Of a stretch of 12,792 bases of DNA, positions 1 to 6,534 are shown piece after piece; the stretch's first letter is position 1, and every line of letters starts with the position of its first letter. Made by a program: the position numbers and the translations under genes. The stretch comes from Muribaculaceae bacterium (GTDB lineage: Bacteria; Pseudomonadota; Alphaproteobacteria; Rs-D84), in assembly GCA_023665245.1 (NCBI GenBank), contig JAMPEH010000051.1, forward strand, positions 1 to 12,792. Direction: 5' to 3'. Below the pieces are notes generated by a model, which saw only the letters and a list, made by a program, of their open reading frames with translations, ran no database searches and was not told where the DNA came from.

Positions 1-638
1 TTGTGAGGCAAGCTGCGTTCATCGCTGAAAAAATGTCTCTCCCGTGCGCTGCCCCTTATAAGCCTTTGCCATTCAAGGAAGAACCGACTTTTGAGAATGT
101 GGAAATATCGAACCTCGACTCGCCAGTGCTTCTGAAGTATCTCGCCGACCGTGGCATCCCACGCAACATCGCCCAACGTTATTGCGTGCAGGTGGATTAT
201 ACCCTGCACGGCAAACAATACTACGCCATTGGTTTTGAGAACAATGCACATGGATTCGAACTCAGAAATAGCTTTTTCAAGGGATCATATCCACCGAAGC
301 ACATTACCCATATCTCCAACAGCAATGCCCGGTGCAATGTCTATGAAGGCTTCATTGACTTCCTCTCGGCAGAACAGCTTGGCTATAATGACGGCAACGA
401 CTCCGTTATTCTCAATTCAGTGTCGAATGTGGCCAAAGCGATTGAGCCATTGAGAGAATACGACGTAGTGGCTTGCTACCTCGACAACGACAACGCCGGA
501 CGCACAGCACTCGTCAGACTCCAACAGGAGTTGGGCGACAAGGTTATGGACAAGTCGGCACTTTACCCCAACCACAAGGATTTGAACGACTACTTGATGT
601 CGCTCTATCCCAAACAAAAAACAAAACTCAAACTCTGA
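1..638 (+). CDS. traP: TraP-like conjugative-element DNA primase, C-terminal TOPRIM part (5' partial)
   Basis: The reading frame is open from the window edge, so the N-terminus (which would include a CHC2 zinc finger in full-length relatives) lies outside; the GTG at 3 is probably internal. About 211 residues are visible. A TOPRIM fold is indicated by NVYEGFIDFLSAEQLG (acidic Glu near visible residue 115) followed by a hydrophobic strand and YLDNDNAGR (Asp161/Asp163), the metal-binding E...DxD pattern of DnaG-type primases. The hydrophobic motif VILNSVSNVAKA between them is typical of Bacteroidetes TraP proteins. In that family the protein is thought to prime or process DNA during conjugal transfer. 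The stop is 2 nt before the traQ-like start, so the two are in one operon. Alternative: a primase-like protein of another mobile element; the traQ and lysozyme neighbours favour TraP. Confidence 0.82.
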   Translation, partial: VRQAAFIAEKMSLPCAAPYKPLPFKEEPTFENVEISNLDSPVLLKYLADRGIPRNIAQRYCVQVDYTLHGKQYYAIGFENNAHGFELRNSFFKGSYPPKHITHISNSNARCNVYEGFIDFLSAEQLGYNDGNDSVILNSVSNVAKAIEPLREYDVVACYLDNDNAGRTALVRLQQELGDKVMDKSALYPNHKDLNDYLMSLYPKQKTKLKL

Positions 639-640
639 AA

Positions 641-1177
641 ATGAAAACAATCCTCAACAGAATAGGCGACATTCGCCTCACACCCCTCAGGTTCTTTCTC
701 GATTCCTCGAAAGCGCTTCGCGGTAACTTCGGATTTTGGGCAGTCCTCTTTGCCCTCGTCTTCTCACTCTGCTCATGCGATGATGACCTCGACGTGCAGC
801 AGTCATATCCTTTCACGGTTGATGTGATGCCCTACGGCGACAAAATCGCTAATGGCGAGACAATCGAACTGCGCTTTGAAATCAAGCCGGAAGGCAACTA
901 CACCAACACCCTCTACACCATCCGCTACTTCCAGTATGAAGGCGACGGTGAACTCCAACTCGTTGGTGGCCCGGTTCTGGTCAACAACGACCGCGTTCTC
1001 CTTGAAAGCAAATCCTTCCGTCTGAACTATACCGTCCACGATGCAGACTCCCAAGAATTTACCGTTTACATCGAAGACAATTGGGGTACCCGTTGGGAAC
1101 AATCCTTCGAGTTCAACAACGATGATGATGAAGAGTCAATGGATCCGGCCACTACCTCAAACCCCGACAGCCTATGA
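641..1177 (+). CDS. traQ: TraQ-like conjugal transfer lipoprotein (DUF3872)
   Basis: Product of 178 aa from the ATG at 641. The frame is open further upstream, but that stretch lies inside the primase gene and is not needed. A 30-residue N-terminus is followed by a hydrophobic stretch (about 31-44) ending in a lipobox-like LCSC with Cys46, then CDDDLDVQQSYPF, the signature opening of Bacteroidetes TraQ/DUF3872 proteins. The rest is beta-rich (YTIRYFQYEGDGEL, FRLNYT, FTVYIEDNWG) and ends in an acidic tail. The family is encoded at the 3' end of CTnDOT-type tra operons; its biochemical role is unclear but it is presumed to be envelope-associated. The stop overlaps the lysozyme start as ATGA (1174-1177), implying translational coupling. 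Confidence 0.85.
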   Translation: MKTILNRIGDIRLTPLRFFLDSSKALRGNFGFWAVLFALVFSLCSCDDDLDVQQSYPFTVDVMPYGDKIANGETIELRFEIKPEGNYTNTLYTIRYFQYEGDGELQLVGGPVLVNNDRVLLESKSFRLNYTVHDADSQEFTVYIEDNWGTRWEQSFEFNNDDDEESMDPATTSNPDSL

Positions 1178-1665
1178 GAAAGGTGATTGTAATTCTCATT
1201 GCCGCTCTCGCCATATTTGGAGTGACTGATTTGTCTGCAAAGAAGCGAGATATTCGCAGTCTGCCGCCGGAGGAGATTGCCATTCTGCTGATAAAGCATT
1301 ACGAGACCCTCCACAAGGCACGCCATTATCCCACGATCGGCTACGGCCATGTGGTGCAACCCGGAGAGCCATATCCCAGAGGCATCCAACTAACCGAAAC
1401 CCAAGCTGACGCACTTCTGCGCAAGGATCTCCAAAAGTTCGTGGCTCTTTACGACCATTTACCAAAATATAAGCTGCTGCTTGGTGTGCTGGCCTACAAC
1501 ATCGGTCCGGGGGCAGTCAACAAGTCAACCGTGTATAAGAAGCTCTTGCGCGGAGACACCAATATATATAAGGAGTATGTCAGCCACTGCCACTACAAGG
1601 GCAAATGGCACCGGCAACTCAACGAGCGCCGGAGACTGGAGTACCACTTGCTGTTCAACCCTTAA
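1174..1665 (+). CDS. GH24-like lysozyme of the conjugative transfer operon
   Basis: Product of 163 aa with a short N-terminal hydrophobic signal sequence (about residues 1-22, ending LSA), so it is probably exported to the periplasm. HYE (Glu44) followed by PTIGYGH (53-59) is the catalytic Glu plus TIGxGH pattern of T4/phage-type lysozymes, although the intervening spacer is short and lacks an obvious catalytic Asp, as in other Bacteroidetes transfer-operon lysozymes. TETQADALLRKDL and LAYNIGPGAV (about 106-115) are further family motifs. It likely opens peptidoglycan locally for assembly of the conjugation apparatus. It shares a 4-nt overlap with traQ and is the last gene of the transfer cluster in this window. 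Confidence 0.85.
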   Translation: MRKVIVILIAALAIFGVTDLSAKKRDIRSLPPEEIAILLIKHYETLHKARHYPTIGYGHVVQPGEPYPRGIQLTETQADALLRKDLQKFVALYDHLPKYKLLLGVLAYNIGPGAVNKSTVYKKLLRGDTNIYKEYVSHCHYKGKWHRQLNERRRLEYHLLFNP

Positions 1666-1681
1666 TCCCAGTCATATATAA

Positions 1682-1721
1682 GATGCACCGGAGGGATGCA
1701 CTCCAGTCGGGGTGTGTCCCC
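1682..1721. other. GC-rich structured spacer between transfer operon and recombinase
   Basis: The 92-nt gap holds the heptamer GATGCAC twice (1682-1688, 1695-1701) and two small potential hairpins, GGAG/CTCC (1690-1693 with 1701-1704) and GGGG-TGTGT-CCCC (1709-1721). The second is followed by a T/A-rich run. It could end transcription of the transfer operon or form a leader of the recombinase mRNA. Neither can be decided from the sequence. Confidence 0.35.
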
Positions 1722-1757
1722 TCGCTGTATTTTATAGATAAACCAAATCGATACGAC

Positions 1758-2957
1758 ATGACCTCTATAAAAGTAAAGTTCCGTCCATCCACGTCCGAGG
1801 GGCGTGAGGGCAAGATATATTTTCAGATAATCCATGAGCGTATTGTACGCCAGTGGTATTCTGACTACAAAATCTTCAGTAATGAATGGGATAGCAAGAA
1901 ATCCGCCATCGTCATATCAAACGGCACGGAGAGACGCGCTTACCTCCAGTCTGTGAGAGAACGCATAAAATGGGATAAGGAAAGATTCAATCGAGTCATA
2001 ATAGAATTCTCATCAAGAGACAGTTATACGGCTGATGATATCGTCGAGGAGTTTATAACCAGACAGCATCAGCAATGCTTTTTCAACTTCATGGAGAATG
2101 TGATTGTCCGGCTCAAAGAACTGGGTAAACTAAGGACATCCCAGACATATACCTCCGCTTTGAACTCGTTCCGCAATTTCAAAAACAACGAGGATGTGGT
2201 GTTCGATGGATTCAATTCAGACCTTATGGAATCCTATCAGGCTCATCTCACTAAAAAAGGATTGATACCTAACTCAATCTCATTCCACATGAGAATCCTT
2301 CGTGCGGTCTATAATCGTGCAATCGAAAAAGGCATCACCGAGGACAAACGTCCCTTCCGTCATGTATATACAGGGGTTGACAAGACTACAAAACGTGCCG
2401 TTGATGTCAAGACCCTGAAAAAGATAAAGGAAGCGGACCTTGGCATGAAGCCTAACGCAGCATATGCGAGAGACATATTTCTCCTGTCTTTCTATTTCAG
2501 GGGCATGAGCTTTGTCGATATGGCCTATCTGAAGAAGTCTGACCTGTCCAACGGTCAGATTATATATCGCCGTCGCAAAACCGGTCAACAGCTTGCTGTA
2601 AAATGGACCAAGCAAATGCAGGAGATACTTGGCAGATACCCCAAGAATGAAACTGAGTATCTTCTTCCTATCATTACGTCCACATCCGGCACTCCTTATA
2701 GCCAATACCGCAGCAAGCAATATCAGATAAACAGGGGATTAAAAGCCGTGGCTGAAAGTATCGGGTTGAAGATGCCTCTGACTCTTTACTGCAGCCGTCA
2801 TTCGTGGGCGTCGATTGCAAAGTCCAAGGGAATCCCCGTCGGGGTTATCAGCGACGGACTTGGCCACGACAGTGAACTAACAACGCAGATATACCTGTCA
2901 ACCCTTGACACAAGTGCTGTAGACAAGGCCAACGACCTTATCATGAAACTCATCTGA
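1758..2957 (+). CDS. Tyrosine recombinase (Bacteroides Tsr/integrase family), probable promoter invertase
   Basis: Product of 399 aa from the ATG at 1758, giving the family N-terminus MTSIKVKFRPS. An earlier in-frame start at 1605 would overlap the lysozyme gene and is unlikely. Domains in order: N-terminal arm-binding-like region (about 1-95), SAM-like core-binding domain (about 105-205, FMENVIVRLKELGKLRTSQTY), and catalytic domain (about 215-399). Catalytic residues visible: Arg248 in FYFRGMSF, Lys274 in RRRKTGQ, Arg347 in YCSRHSW, His370 in LGHD, and nucleophile Tyr379 in TQIYLS. The usual His of HxxR is Tyr344, as is common in this family. It lies directly upstream of an inverted-repeat-bounded promoter and a upxY homologue, an arrangement known for Bacteroides capsule loci whose linked recombinase flips the promoter. 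Alternative: it is the integrase of the element whose transfer genes lie upstream. Confidence 0.88.
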   Translation: MTSIKVKFRPSTSEGREGKIYFQIIHERIVRQWYSDYKIFSNEWDSKKSAIVISNGTERRAYLQSVRERIKWDKERFNRVIIEFSSRDSYTADDIVEEFITRQHQQCFFNFMENVIVRLKELGKLRTSQTYTSALNSFRNFKNNEDVVFDGFNSDLMESYQAHLTKKGLIPNSISFHMRILRAVYNRAIEKGITEDKRPFRHVYTGVDKTTKRAVDVKTLKKIKEADLGMKPNAAYARDIFLLSFYFRGMSFVDMAYLKKSDLSNGQIIYRRRKTGQQLAVKWTKQMQEILGRYPKNETEYLLPIITSTSGTPYSQYRSKQYQINRGLKAVAESIGLKMPLTLYCSRHSWASIAKSKGIPVGVISDGLGHDSELTTQIYLSTLDTSAVDKANDLIMKLI

Positions 2958-2964
2958 AAAACAT

Positions 2965-2999
2965 AACCCAATTCAAGGCTCTGTGTCTTGGATTGGGTT
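2965..2999 (+). terminator. Intrinsic terminator downstream of the recombinase gene
   Basis: A 13-bp stem, AACCCAATTCAAG (2965-2977) with CTTGGATTGGGTT (2987-2999), contains one G.T wobble and a 9-nt loop. It starts 8 nt after the recombinase stop and runs into a TTTATTGTATAAT tail. It would insulate the invertible promoter from upstream read-through, as expected if the switch is to control downstream genes. Confidence 0.75.
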
Positions 3000-3052
3000 T
3001 ATTGTATAATGGGATATTTGTTTCGTCAGGATTGTTTATCGAATCCGTCAAA

Positions 3053-3239
3053 CTCTTGGCAAGAGTTACTTAACTTTTGCAACATTCAAATTAACAGCAA
3101 CTTATGAGCGCATATTTTAACAGTTGCTAAACAATCGTTTAAAATCGACCAATTTTGACTGCCGAAAATCGCAAAAACATTTCTGAGTTTCAAATATTTT
3201 GATTAACTTTGCAATGGTTTAAGTAACTCTTGCCAAGAG
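3053..3239. repeat. Invertible DNA segment bounded by perfect 21-bp inverted repeats
   Basis: The left arm (3053-3073) and right arm (3219-3239) are exact reverse complements over 21 bp, separated by 145 bp of AT-rich DNA. Each arm contains a near-palindrome CTCTTG-G-CAAGAG followed (left) or preceded (right) by an AGTTACTTAA-type extension, which suits a pair of recombinase half-sites. Inside is a potential hairpin AGCAACT/AGTTGCT (3096-3102 with 3122-3128). With a tyrosine recombinase gene just upstream and a promoter inside, this is a textbook Bacteroidales invertible promoter module. Inversion itself is inferred; only one orientation is present here. Confidence 0.88.
3181..3218 (+). promoter_or_regulatory. 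Bacteroides-type promoter in the ON orientation
   Basis: TAACTTTG at 3204-3211 is an exact match to the Bacteroides -7 consensus TAnnTTTG. A TTCTG at 3181-3185, about 18 nt upstream, is a weak -33 (TTTG) candidate. Transcription would start near 3218-3222, at the edge of the right inverted repeat, and read toward upxY. No equally good -7 box was found facing the other way in the segment; the best reverse candidate is TTAATTTG, which breaks the consensus. Inversion would therefore turn downstream expression OFF. Confidence 0.75.
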
Positions 3240-3381
3240 ATGCTTAAATCAGTGTTATATGAAAACGATTGAAAGTTTTCGGTAGTTAAGACTTGTAAAA
3301 CGAACTAAATTATTGTTATTCAAATAGTTCATTTAAAGCAAGCCTAACTAAAAGAACACCCTCGAGCCAAAAACATCATCA
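3240..3381 (+). promoter_or_regulatory. upxY 5' leader with two small hairpins
   Basis: There are 142 nt of non-coding leader between the invertible segment and the antiterminator start. It contains GAAAAC/GTTTTC (3261-3266 with 3275-3280) and GAACTA/TAGTTC (3302-3307 with 3325-3330). In Bacteroides fragilis the UpxY proteins act through the 5' untranslated region of their own locus, so this leader is the expected loading region. No ops-like element can be identified with confidence. Confidence 0.45.
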
Positions 3382-4413
3382 ATGGAAATGCCTGAGTCCG
3401 ACGAGAGAAAGTGGTATGTCCTTCACTTCATCAACAAGTCCGGGAAGCCCACGCCAAAGAGGCATATTGATGATTTTAACAAGGAGGGGCATTCCCTTGA
3501 GCTTTTCGCCCCGATTGTGCGCATGGCGCACGCGGTAAACGGCAAGGTCGAATACAAGGAGAAGTCACTGACATACTACTATGTCTTTGTAAAAGGTGTG
3601 TTTGACGAGATAAAGGAGCTTTGCGGAAGGCAGGGCAATGACCTGAGCTTCCTCCTTGACCGTGGCTCCGCAAACCGCTACGCCACCATAAGCGACAGCA
3701 GCATGGACAACTTCAAGATTATCGCCCGCGCGCACACCAACACGGTCCCGTTCTTCAACATCGAGGATGTGGAGCTGAGCGAGGGAGACCTCGTGGAGGT
3801 GGTGGGCGGTGACTACGACGGACTGAAGGGCTCATTCATGCCGAAGCCCCGGAGTAACAAGGGCAACCTGGTGATAGCAGTAACAGCCGCCTTGGGTGTG
3901 GTGGCATGGGACATCAACGCGAAAAACATCAGGATCCTTGAATTTGCTAACGACACCCGTCGGCAATACGACCTTGTGGACTCGTTCATACCCAAGTTGC
4001 TTCCAATCTTGAGAAAATTCCATGCCGGGGAAGACCTGACGACGAAGGAAAAATCGCAGTTGACCGTATTCAACCGACGGATGGGCGCGGTGACTACCCC
4101 CAACCACAAGGCGGAGGCAAAACTGCTGGCCACATTGATGTGCGTGCAGATTCTGCTCGGTGACTTGGCGGCTTTCAGGCTTACCGAAAAGAGGTTTGAG
4201 AAACGGAAGGCGGCGCTGACCAATTTCTGGACCACCGCGCTGGTTGAACTGATGATGAGCGTGGCCCTCAACGACATGAAGAGACTGAAGGACGCCTACG
4301 CGAAACTGCCGAACTCAACCGACGCGCTGACTAACACACAGAAACAGCTGACAGAGGAATTTCAGCACTATCTGCCGTCTCCTCAAAACTCCATCGATGG
4401 AAATAATTCCTAA
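3382..4413 (+). CDS. UpxY-like (NusG/RfaH paralogue) transcription antiterminator with long C-terminal extension
   Basis: Product of 343 aa. Residues about 9-115 form an NGN domain: RKWYVLHF opening, FAPIVRMAHAVNGKVEYKEKSL, and YYYVFVKG. Residues about 130-165 are a KOW motif (SEGDLVEVVGGDYDGLKGSF). The family binds paused RNA polymerase near the leader of a polysaccharide operon and prevents premature termination. Known UpxY proteins end soon after the KOW; here about 155 further residues (190-343), predominantly helical and Lys/Arg-rich (RRQYDLVDSFIPKLLPILRKF, TLMCVQILLGDLAAF), have no family assignment I recognise. It is the first gene after the invertible promoter, and the stop codon lies inside the first AATTCC repeat. 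No UpxZ homologue was identified downstream. Confidence 0.85.
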   Translation: MEMPESDERKWYVLHFINKSGKPTPKRHIDDFNKEGHSLELFAPIVRMAHAVNGKVEYKEKSLTYYYVFVKGVFDEIKELCGRQGNDLSFLLDRGSANRYATISDSSMDNFKIIARAHTNTVPFFNIEDVELSEGDLVEVVGGDYDGLKGSFMPKPRSNKGNLVIAVTAALGVVAWDINAKNIRILEFANDTRRQYDLVDSFIPKLLPILRKFHAGEDLTTKEKSQLTVFNRRMGAVTTPNHKAEAKLLATLMCVQILLGDLAAFRLTEKRFEKRKAALTNFWTTALVELMMSVALNDMKRLKDAYAKLPNSTDALTNTQKQLTEEFQHYLPSPQNSIDGNNS

Positions 4414-4443
4414 TTCCTCACTCCTAATTCCTCACTCCTTATT
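4405..4443. repeat. AATTCC-rich dispersed repeat, copy 1
   Basis: Copy 1 spans the upxY stop codon and most of the gap before the next gene. It is built from AATTCCTAATTCCTCACTCC-like units with a partial extra unit, so it is slightly longer than the other copies (about 39 versus 33 bp). Confidence 0.85.
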
Positions 4444-4449
4444 GAACAA

Positions 4450-5262
4450 ATGACTGCCCGGTTCAAACAAATTACAGAGCGACTCGATGATGACATCATC
4501 GGCGACATTATTCCCGTCATGATAAATGCGGATATGTCAGTGGCAACCCTCTACGCACTTGAGACAATCTTCTATCTCCGTCACCAGTTGGCACAGGCAG
4601 CATGGGAAGACAATGAGCCGATATATGAGGAATTGTGCAACGAGCGTCTCGGACAGATTGCCAAGGCGTTGACCTCAAAATACAGGACTGTGGAATCTCT
4701 ATGCGAGAAAATAGAGATACTCGAAAGGCTCACGGTGATAGGGCAGATAATCAGGAGCAATGATTTCTATTTCGCCCTCGAAGAAGCGTATGCGTTGAAA
4801 GAACTCCCGGAATTGACCTACGCCCAAAAGCTCCGTCTTGACTGGATTCCCAACATAAACTCCGAAGACGATTCTCAGATAGTGGCAGACTTGCTCCCAA
4901 CCATATCTCCGTCAAGGGTGGATGAATCAGTATTCGATTTGGAGACCCTCACCCTCATCAGCGACAGCGTAACTCCCTCAGAACGCGAGGCCATCTTCAA
5001 CCGCTTCACCGAACTGGTTAAAGTCGCCATCGTGTCAAAAGATACAGAAGCCATTTCCGGCCTCCTTGCCCTTGCTGCCTACTGGAACATCGACCCTAAT
5101 CTCCGCAAAAAGATAAAGGAACTGACAAATCAATTCCTCATTCCTAATTCCTCACTCCTAATTGATTTATCCCTCCCTATTCTCCGCCTCAACCCCATAG
5201 CCGCAGAAATCTATTCCCGGATAGACACAATAACCGGCAAATACGATATACTCTCCGCATAA
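4450..5262 (+). CDS. Unrecognised helical protein; parent of a downstream degenerate copy
   Basis: I do not recognise this 270-aa product. It looks soluble and mostly alpha-helical (DDIIGDIIPVMINADMSVATLYALETIFYL; VESLCEKIEILERLTVIGQII), with no signal peptide or membrane segment. Residues about 157-270 (from VDESVFDLETLTLI through AAEIYSR to the end) recur in degenerate form at 6164-6500. A copy of the AATTCC repeat (5132-5164) sits in frame and supplies residues about 228-239 (FLIPNSSLLI), so part of the protein is translated repeat. The start is the ATG at 4450, 36 nt after upxY. The gene occupies the position where upxZ lies in Bacteroides capsule loci, but the sequence does not look like UpxZ. 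The stop is 1 nt before the next ATG, so the two genes are closely coupled. Confidence 0.75.
   Translation: MTARFKQITERLDDDIIGDIIPVMINADMSVATLYALETIFYLRHQLAQAAWEDNEPIYEELCNERLGQIAKALTSKYRTVESLCEKIEILERLTVIGQIIRSNDFYFALEEAYALKELPELTYAQKLRLDWIPNINSEDDSQIVADLLPTISPSRVDESVFDLETLTLISDSVTPSEREAIFNRFTELVKVAIVSKDTEAISGLLALAAYWNIDPNLRKKIKELTNQFLIPNSSLLIDLSLPILRLNPIAAEIYSRIDTITGKYDILSA
5132..5164. repeat. AATTCC-rich dispersed repeat, copy 2 (in frame inside a gene)
   Basis: This 33-bp copy is read in the frame that translates to NSSLLI and keeps the host gene open, because 33 is a multiple of three and that frame has no stop. Confidence 0.85.
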
Positions 5263-5263
5263 G

Positions 5264-6133
5264 ATGACCGACATTATCCCAGCAAGCAGCATAGACTATC
5301 GAAACGCAGATGAAATCTGCGGTTATCAATTGCTGCTGTGTAAGATATACGAATGTGAGGGAGGTCTCAACCTCCCGGCAAAAAGCACGCCCGTCACCCG
5401 CGAAATCTCTCGCCAAGTCCTCATCTGACTCCGCGAAGTCAAATCCCTGATAGGAAAGATTATAGATGGCACGGTGTTACCATCTGACAAAATTCCTAAT
5501 TCCTCACTCCTCATTCCTAATTTAAAAGATATTCCCCGTCTTCTCTCCGGCTATGACATGATGCACCGTATCGCCCACGGTTTCCCGTGCCACGATTATC
5601 TCCGCGAAGTGAAATGCAAGACTGCCGACCGTTGGCTCAAAGGCGACAAATCAATATCGAGAACTGACGTCGTGCTGCTGCTCCTCTCCGAAACCGATCG
5701 CGACATCCGCACTCTCGAGAAGCGTTATGCCGAATACTCAATCAAGGTGATGTCGTCATGGGTGGATGAACTCATCAAGTACGGTACATTCACCGACACC
5801 CCGCTCTCCGAAACTTATCACCGCCTGTCATACCTTCTTGGCACAAACCTGTTTGTATATCTTGGCAGTAAGGAAGAGGCGAAAGCAAAGTCACAATGGG
5901 TCAAGTCACATCTCCTGACGGAGACCCAGCTCGATGAACTGGACACCGCAACCCTGTGGGATTACGCACATTTCATCGACTCAATCCCCTTCCGGACACA
6001 TACACAATACGAGCGCAACAGCGCATTATACAAGCACATCCTCTCCAAAATAGCCCTTCGCCACGACACGCACCCCTATGCGGCAAAAGCGATAGAGCTT
6101 GCCCTCGCCCGTTACGAAGCCCTCTCCGCATAA
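5264..6133 (+). pseudogene. Unrecognised gene interrupted by one in-frame TGA
   Basis: From the ATG at 5264 (1 nt after the preceding stop) one frame runs 290 codons to TAA at 6131-6133 with a single interruption, TGA at 5426-5428 (codon 55, in REISRQVLI-stop-LREVKSL). Coding character continues on both sides without a frame change, so this reads as a recent nonsense mutation. A residual product could start at GTG 5474 (219 aa) or ATG 5558. The translated protein is charged, helical and cytosolic-looking (YDMMHRIAHGFPCHDYLREVK; KTADRWLKGDKSISRTDVVLLLLSETDRDIRTLEKRYAEY). It is of unknown family. Copy 3 of the AATTCC repeat is in frame (KIPNSSLLIPN). The 3' end CTCTCCGCATAA matches that of the preceding gene. 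Sequencing error or recoding are alternatives. Confidence 0.7.
5491..5522. repeat. AATTCC-rich dispersed repeat, copy 3 (in frame)
   Basis: This copy lies inside the TGA-interrupted gene, in the same translated frame as copy 2, and ends AATTT rather than AATTG. Confidence 0.85.
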
Positions 6134-6165
6134 ATTCCTAATTCCTCACTCCTCATTACTAATTT
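6133..6165. repeat. AATTCC-rich dispersed repeat, copy 4
   Basis: It begins at the last base of the upstream stop codon and runs into the degenerate duplicate. It has one variant position (CATTACTAA in place of CATTCCTAA). Confidence 0.85.
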
Positions 6166-6500
6166 AGAAGAAGCCGTCTTCGACTTAGGCACACTCACCC
6201 TCATAGAGCATCGTGTCTCACCCTCGCTCCGCCAAGCCATCTTCAACCGCTTCACCGAGATATTTGAAACAGCTCTCAACTCTCCGCTCTTCAACTCTGG
6301 AGGATCTCCTCGCCCTCTTCCCCTACTGGAATGAAAACCCAACCCACCGCCAGAAGATAAAGGAATTGACATCTCAACTGCAAATTCCTAATTCCTCTTT
6401 CCTAATTCCTAATTCAGTAAACGCAATCGCCGCCGAAATCTACTCCCGCCTCGACTTCCTCACCGGTAAATACGGCCTTCCCAACGGAATCCCGGCATAA
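6164..6500 (+). pseudogene. Truncated, frameshifted duplicate of the C-terminal part of the 4450-5262 gene
   Basis: Translation from 6164 reads LEEAVFDLGTLTLIEHRVSP and continues to QAIFNRFTEIFE, matching VDESVFDLETLTLISDSVTP and EAIFNRFTELVK of the 270-aa protein. Similarity then moves to another frame from about 6280 (LEDLLALFPYWNENP, then QKIKELTSQ, then AAEIYSRLDFLTGKYG), matching GLLALAAYWNIDP, KKIKELTNQ and AAEIYSRIDTITGKYD. The copy thus lacks the first ~156 residues and carries a +1 frame change near 6275-6295. An open frame starting at GTG 6213 covers the second half but its first residues are out of the ancestral frame. It is flanked and interrupted by repeat copies 4, 5 and 6. It is unlikely to make a functional protein. 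Confidence 0.8.
6383..6415. repeat. AATTCC-rich dispersed repeat, copy 5
   Basis: It sits in the degenerate duplicate at the position that corresponds to copy 2 in the parent gene, with CTCTTTCC replacing CTCACTCC. Confidence 0.85.
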
Positions 6501-6531
6501 TTCCTAATTCCTCTTTCCTCATTCCTAATTG
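6499..6531. repeat. AATTCC-rich dispersed repeat, copy 6
   Basis: It overlaps the TAA of the degenerate duplicate and fills the gap before the next gene. It shares the CTCTTTCC variant with copy 5, suggesting that these two are the most closely related copies. Confidence 0.85.
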
Positions 6532-6534
6532 AAT

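Noticed and set aside
473..640. Upstream extension of the traQ reading frame to 473
   Set aside because: The extension lies in the primase gene in another frame and is Arg/Gln-rich without similarity; the ATG at 641 gives the known family start.
3074..3218. Small gene or RNA inside the invertible segment
   Set aside because: No open frame of useful size and only one weak internal hairpin; the segment is adequately explained as promoter DNA.
3813..4277. 154-codon open frame on the minus strand within upxY
   Set aside because: Antisense shadow of the C-terminal part of the antiterminator gene; no motif or independent start signal.
4450..5262. UpxZ
   Set aside because: The position fits but the protein is longer than UpxZ and lacks the family's recognisable motifs.
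5426..5428. TGA recoded as selenocysteine
   Set aside because: No convincing SECIS-like hairpin was seen just downstream, the unknown protein is not a redox family, and selenoproteins would not be expected here; a nonsense mutation is simpler.
4405..6531. CRISPR array
   Set aside because: The six repeats are similar in length to CRISPR repeats but their spacing is irregular (roughly 80 to 700 bp), they are internally repetitive, and genes fill the intervals.
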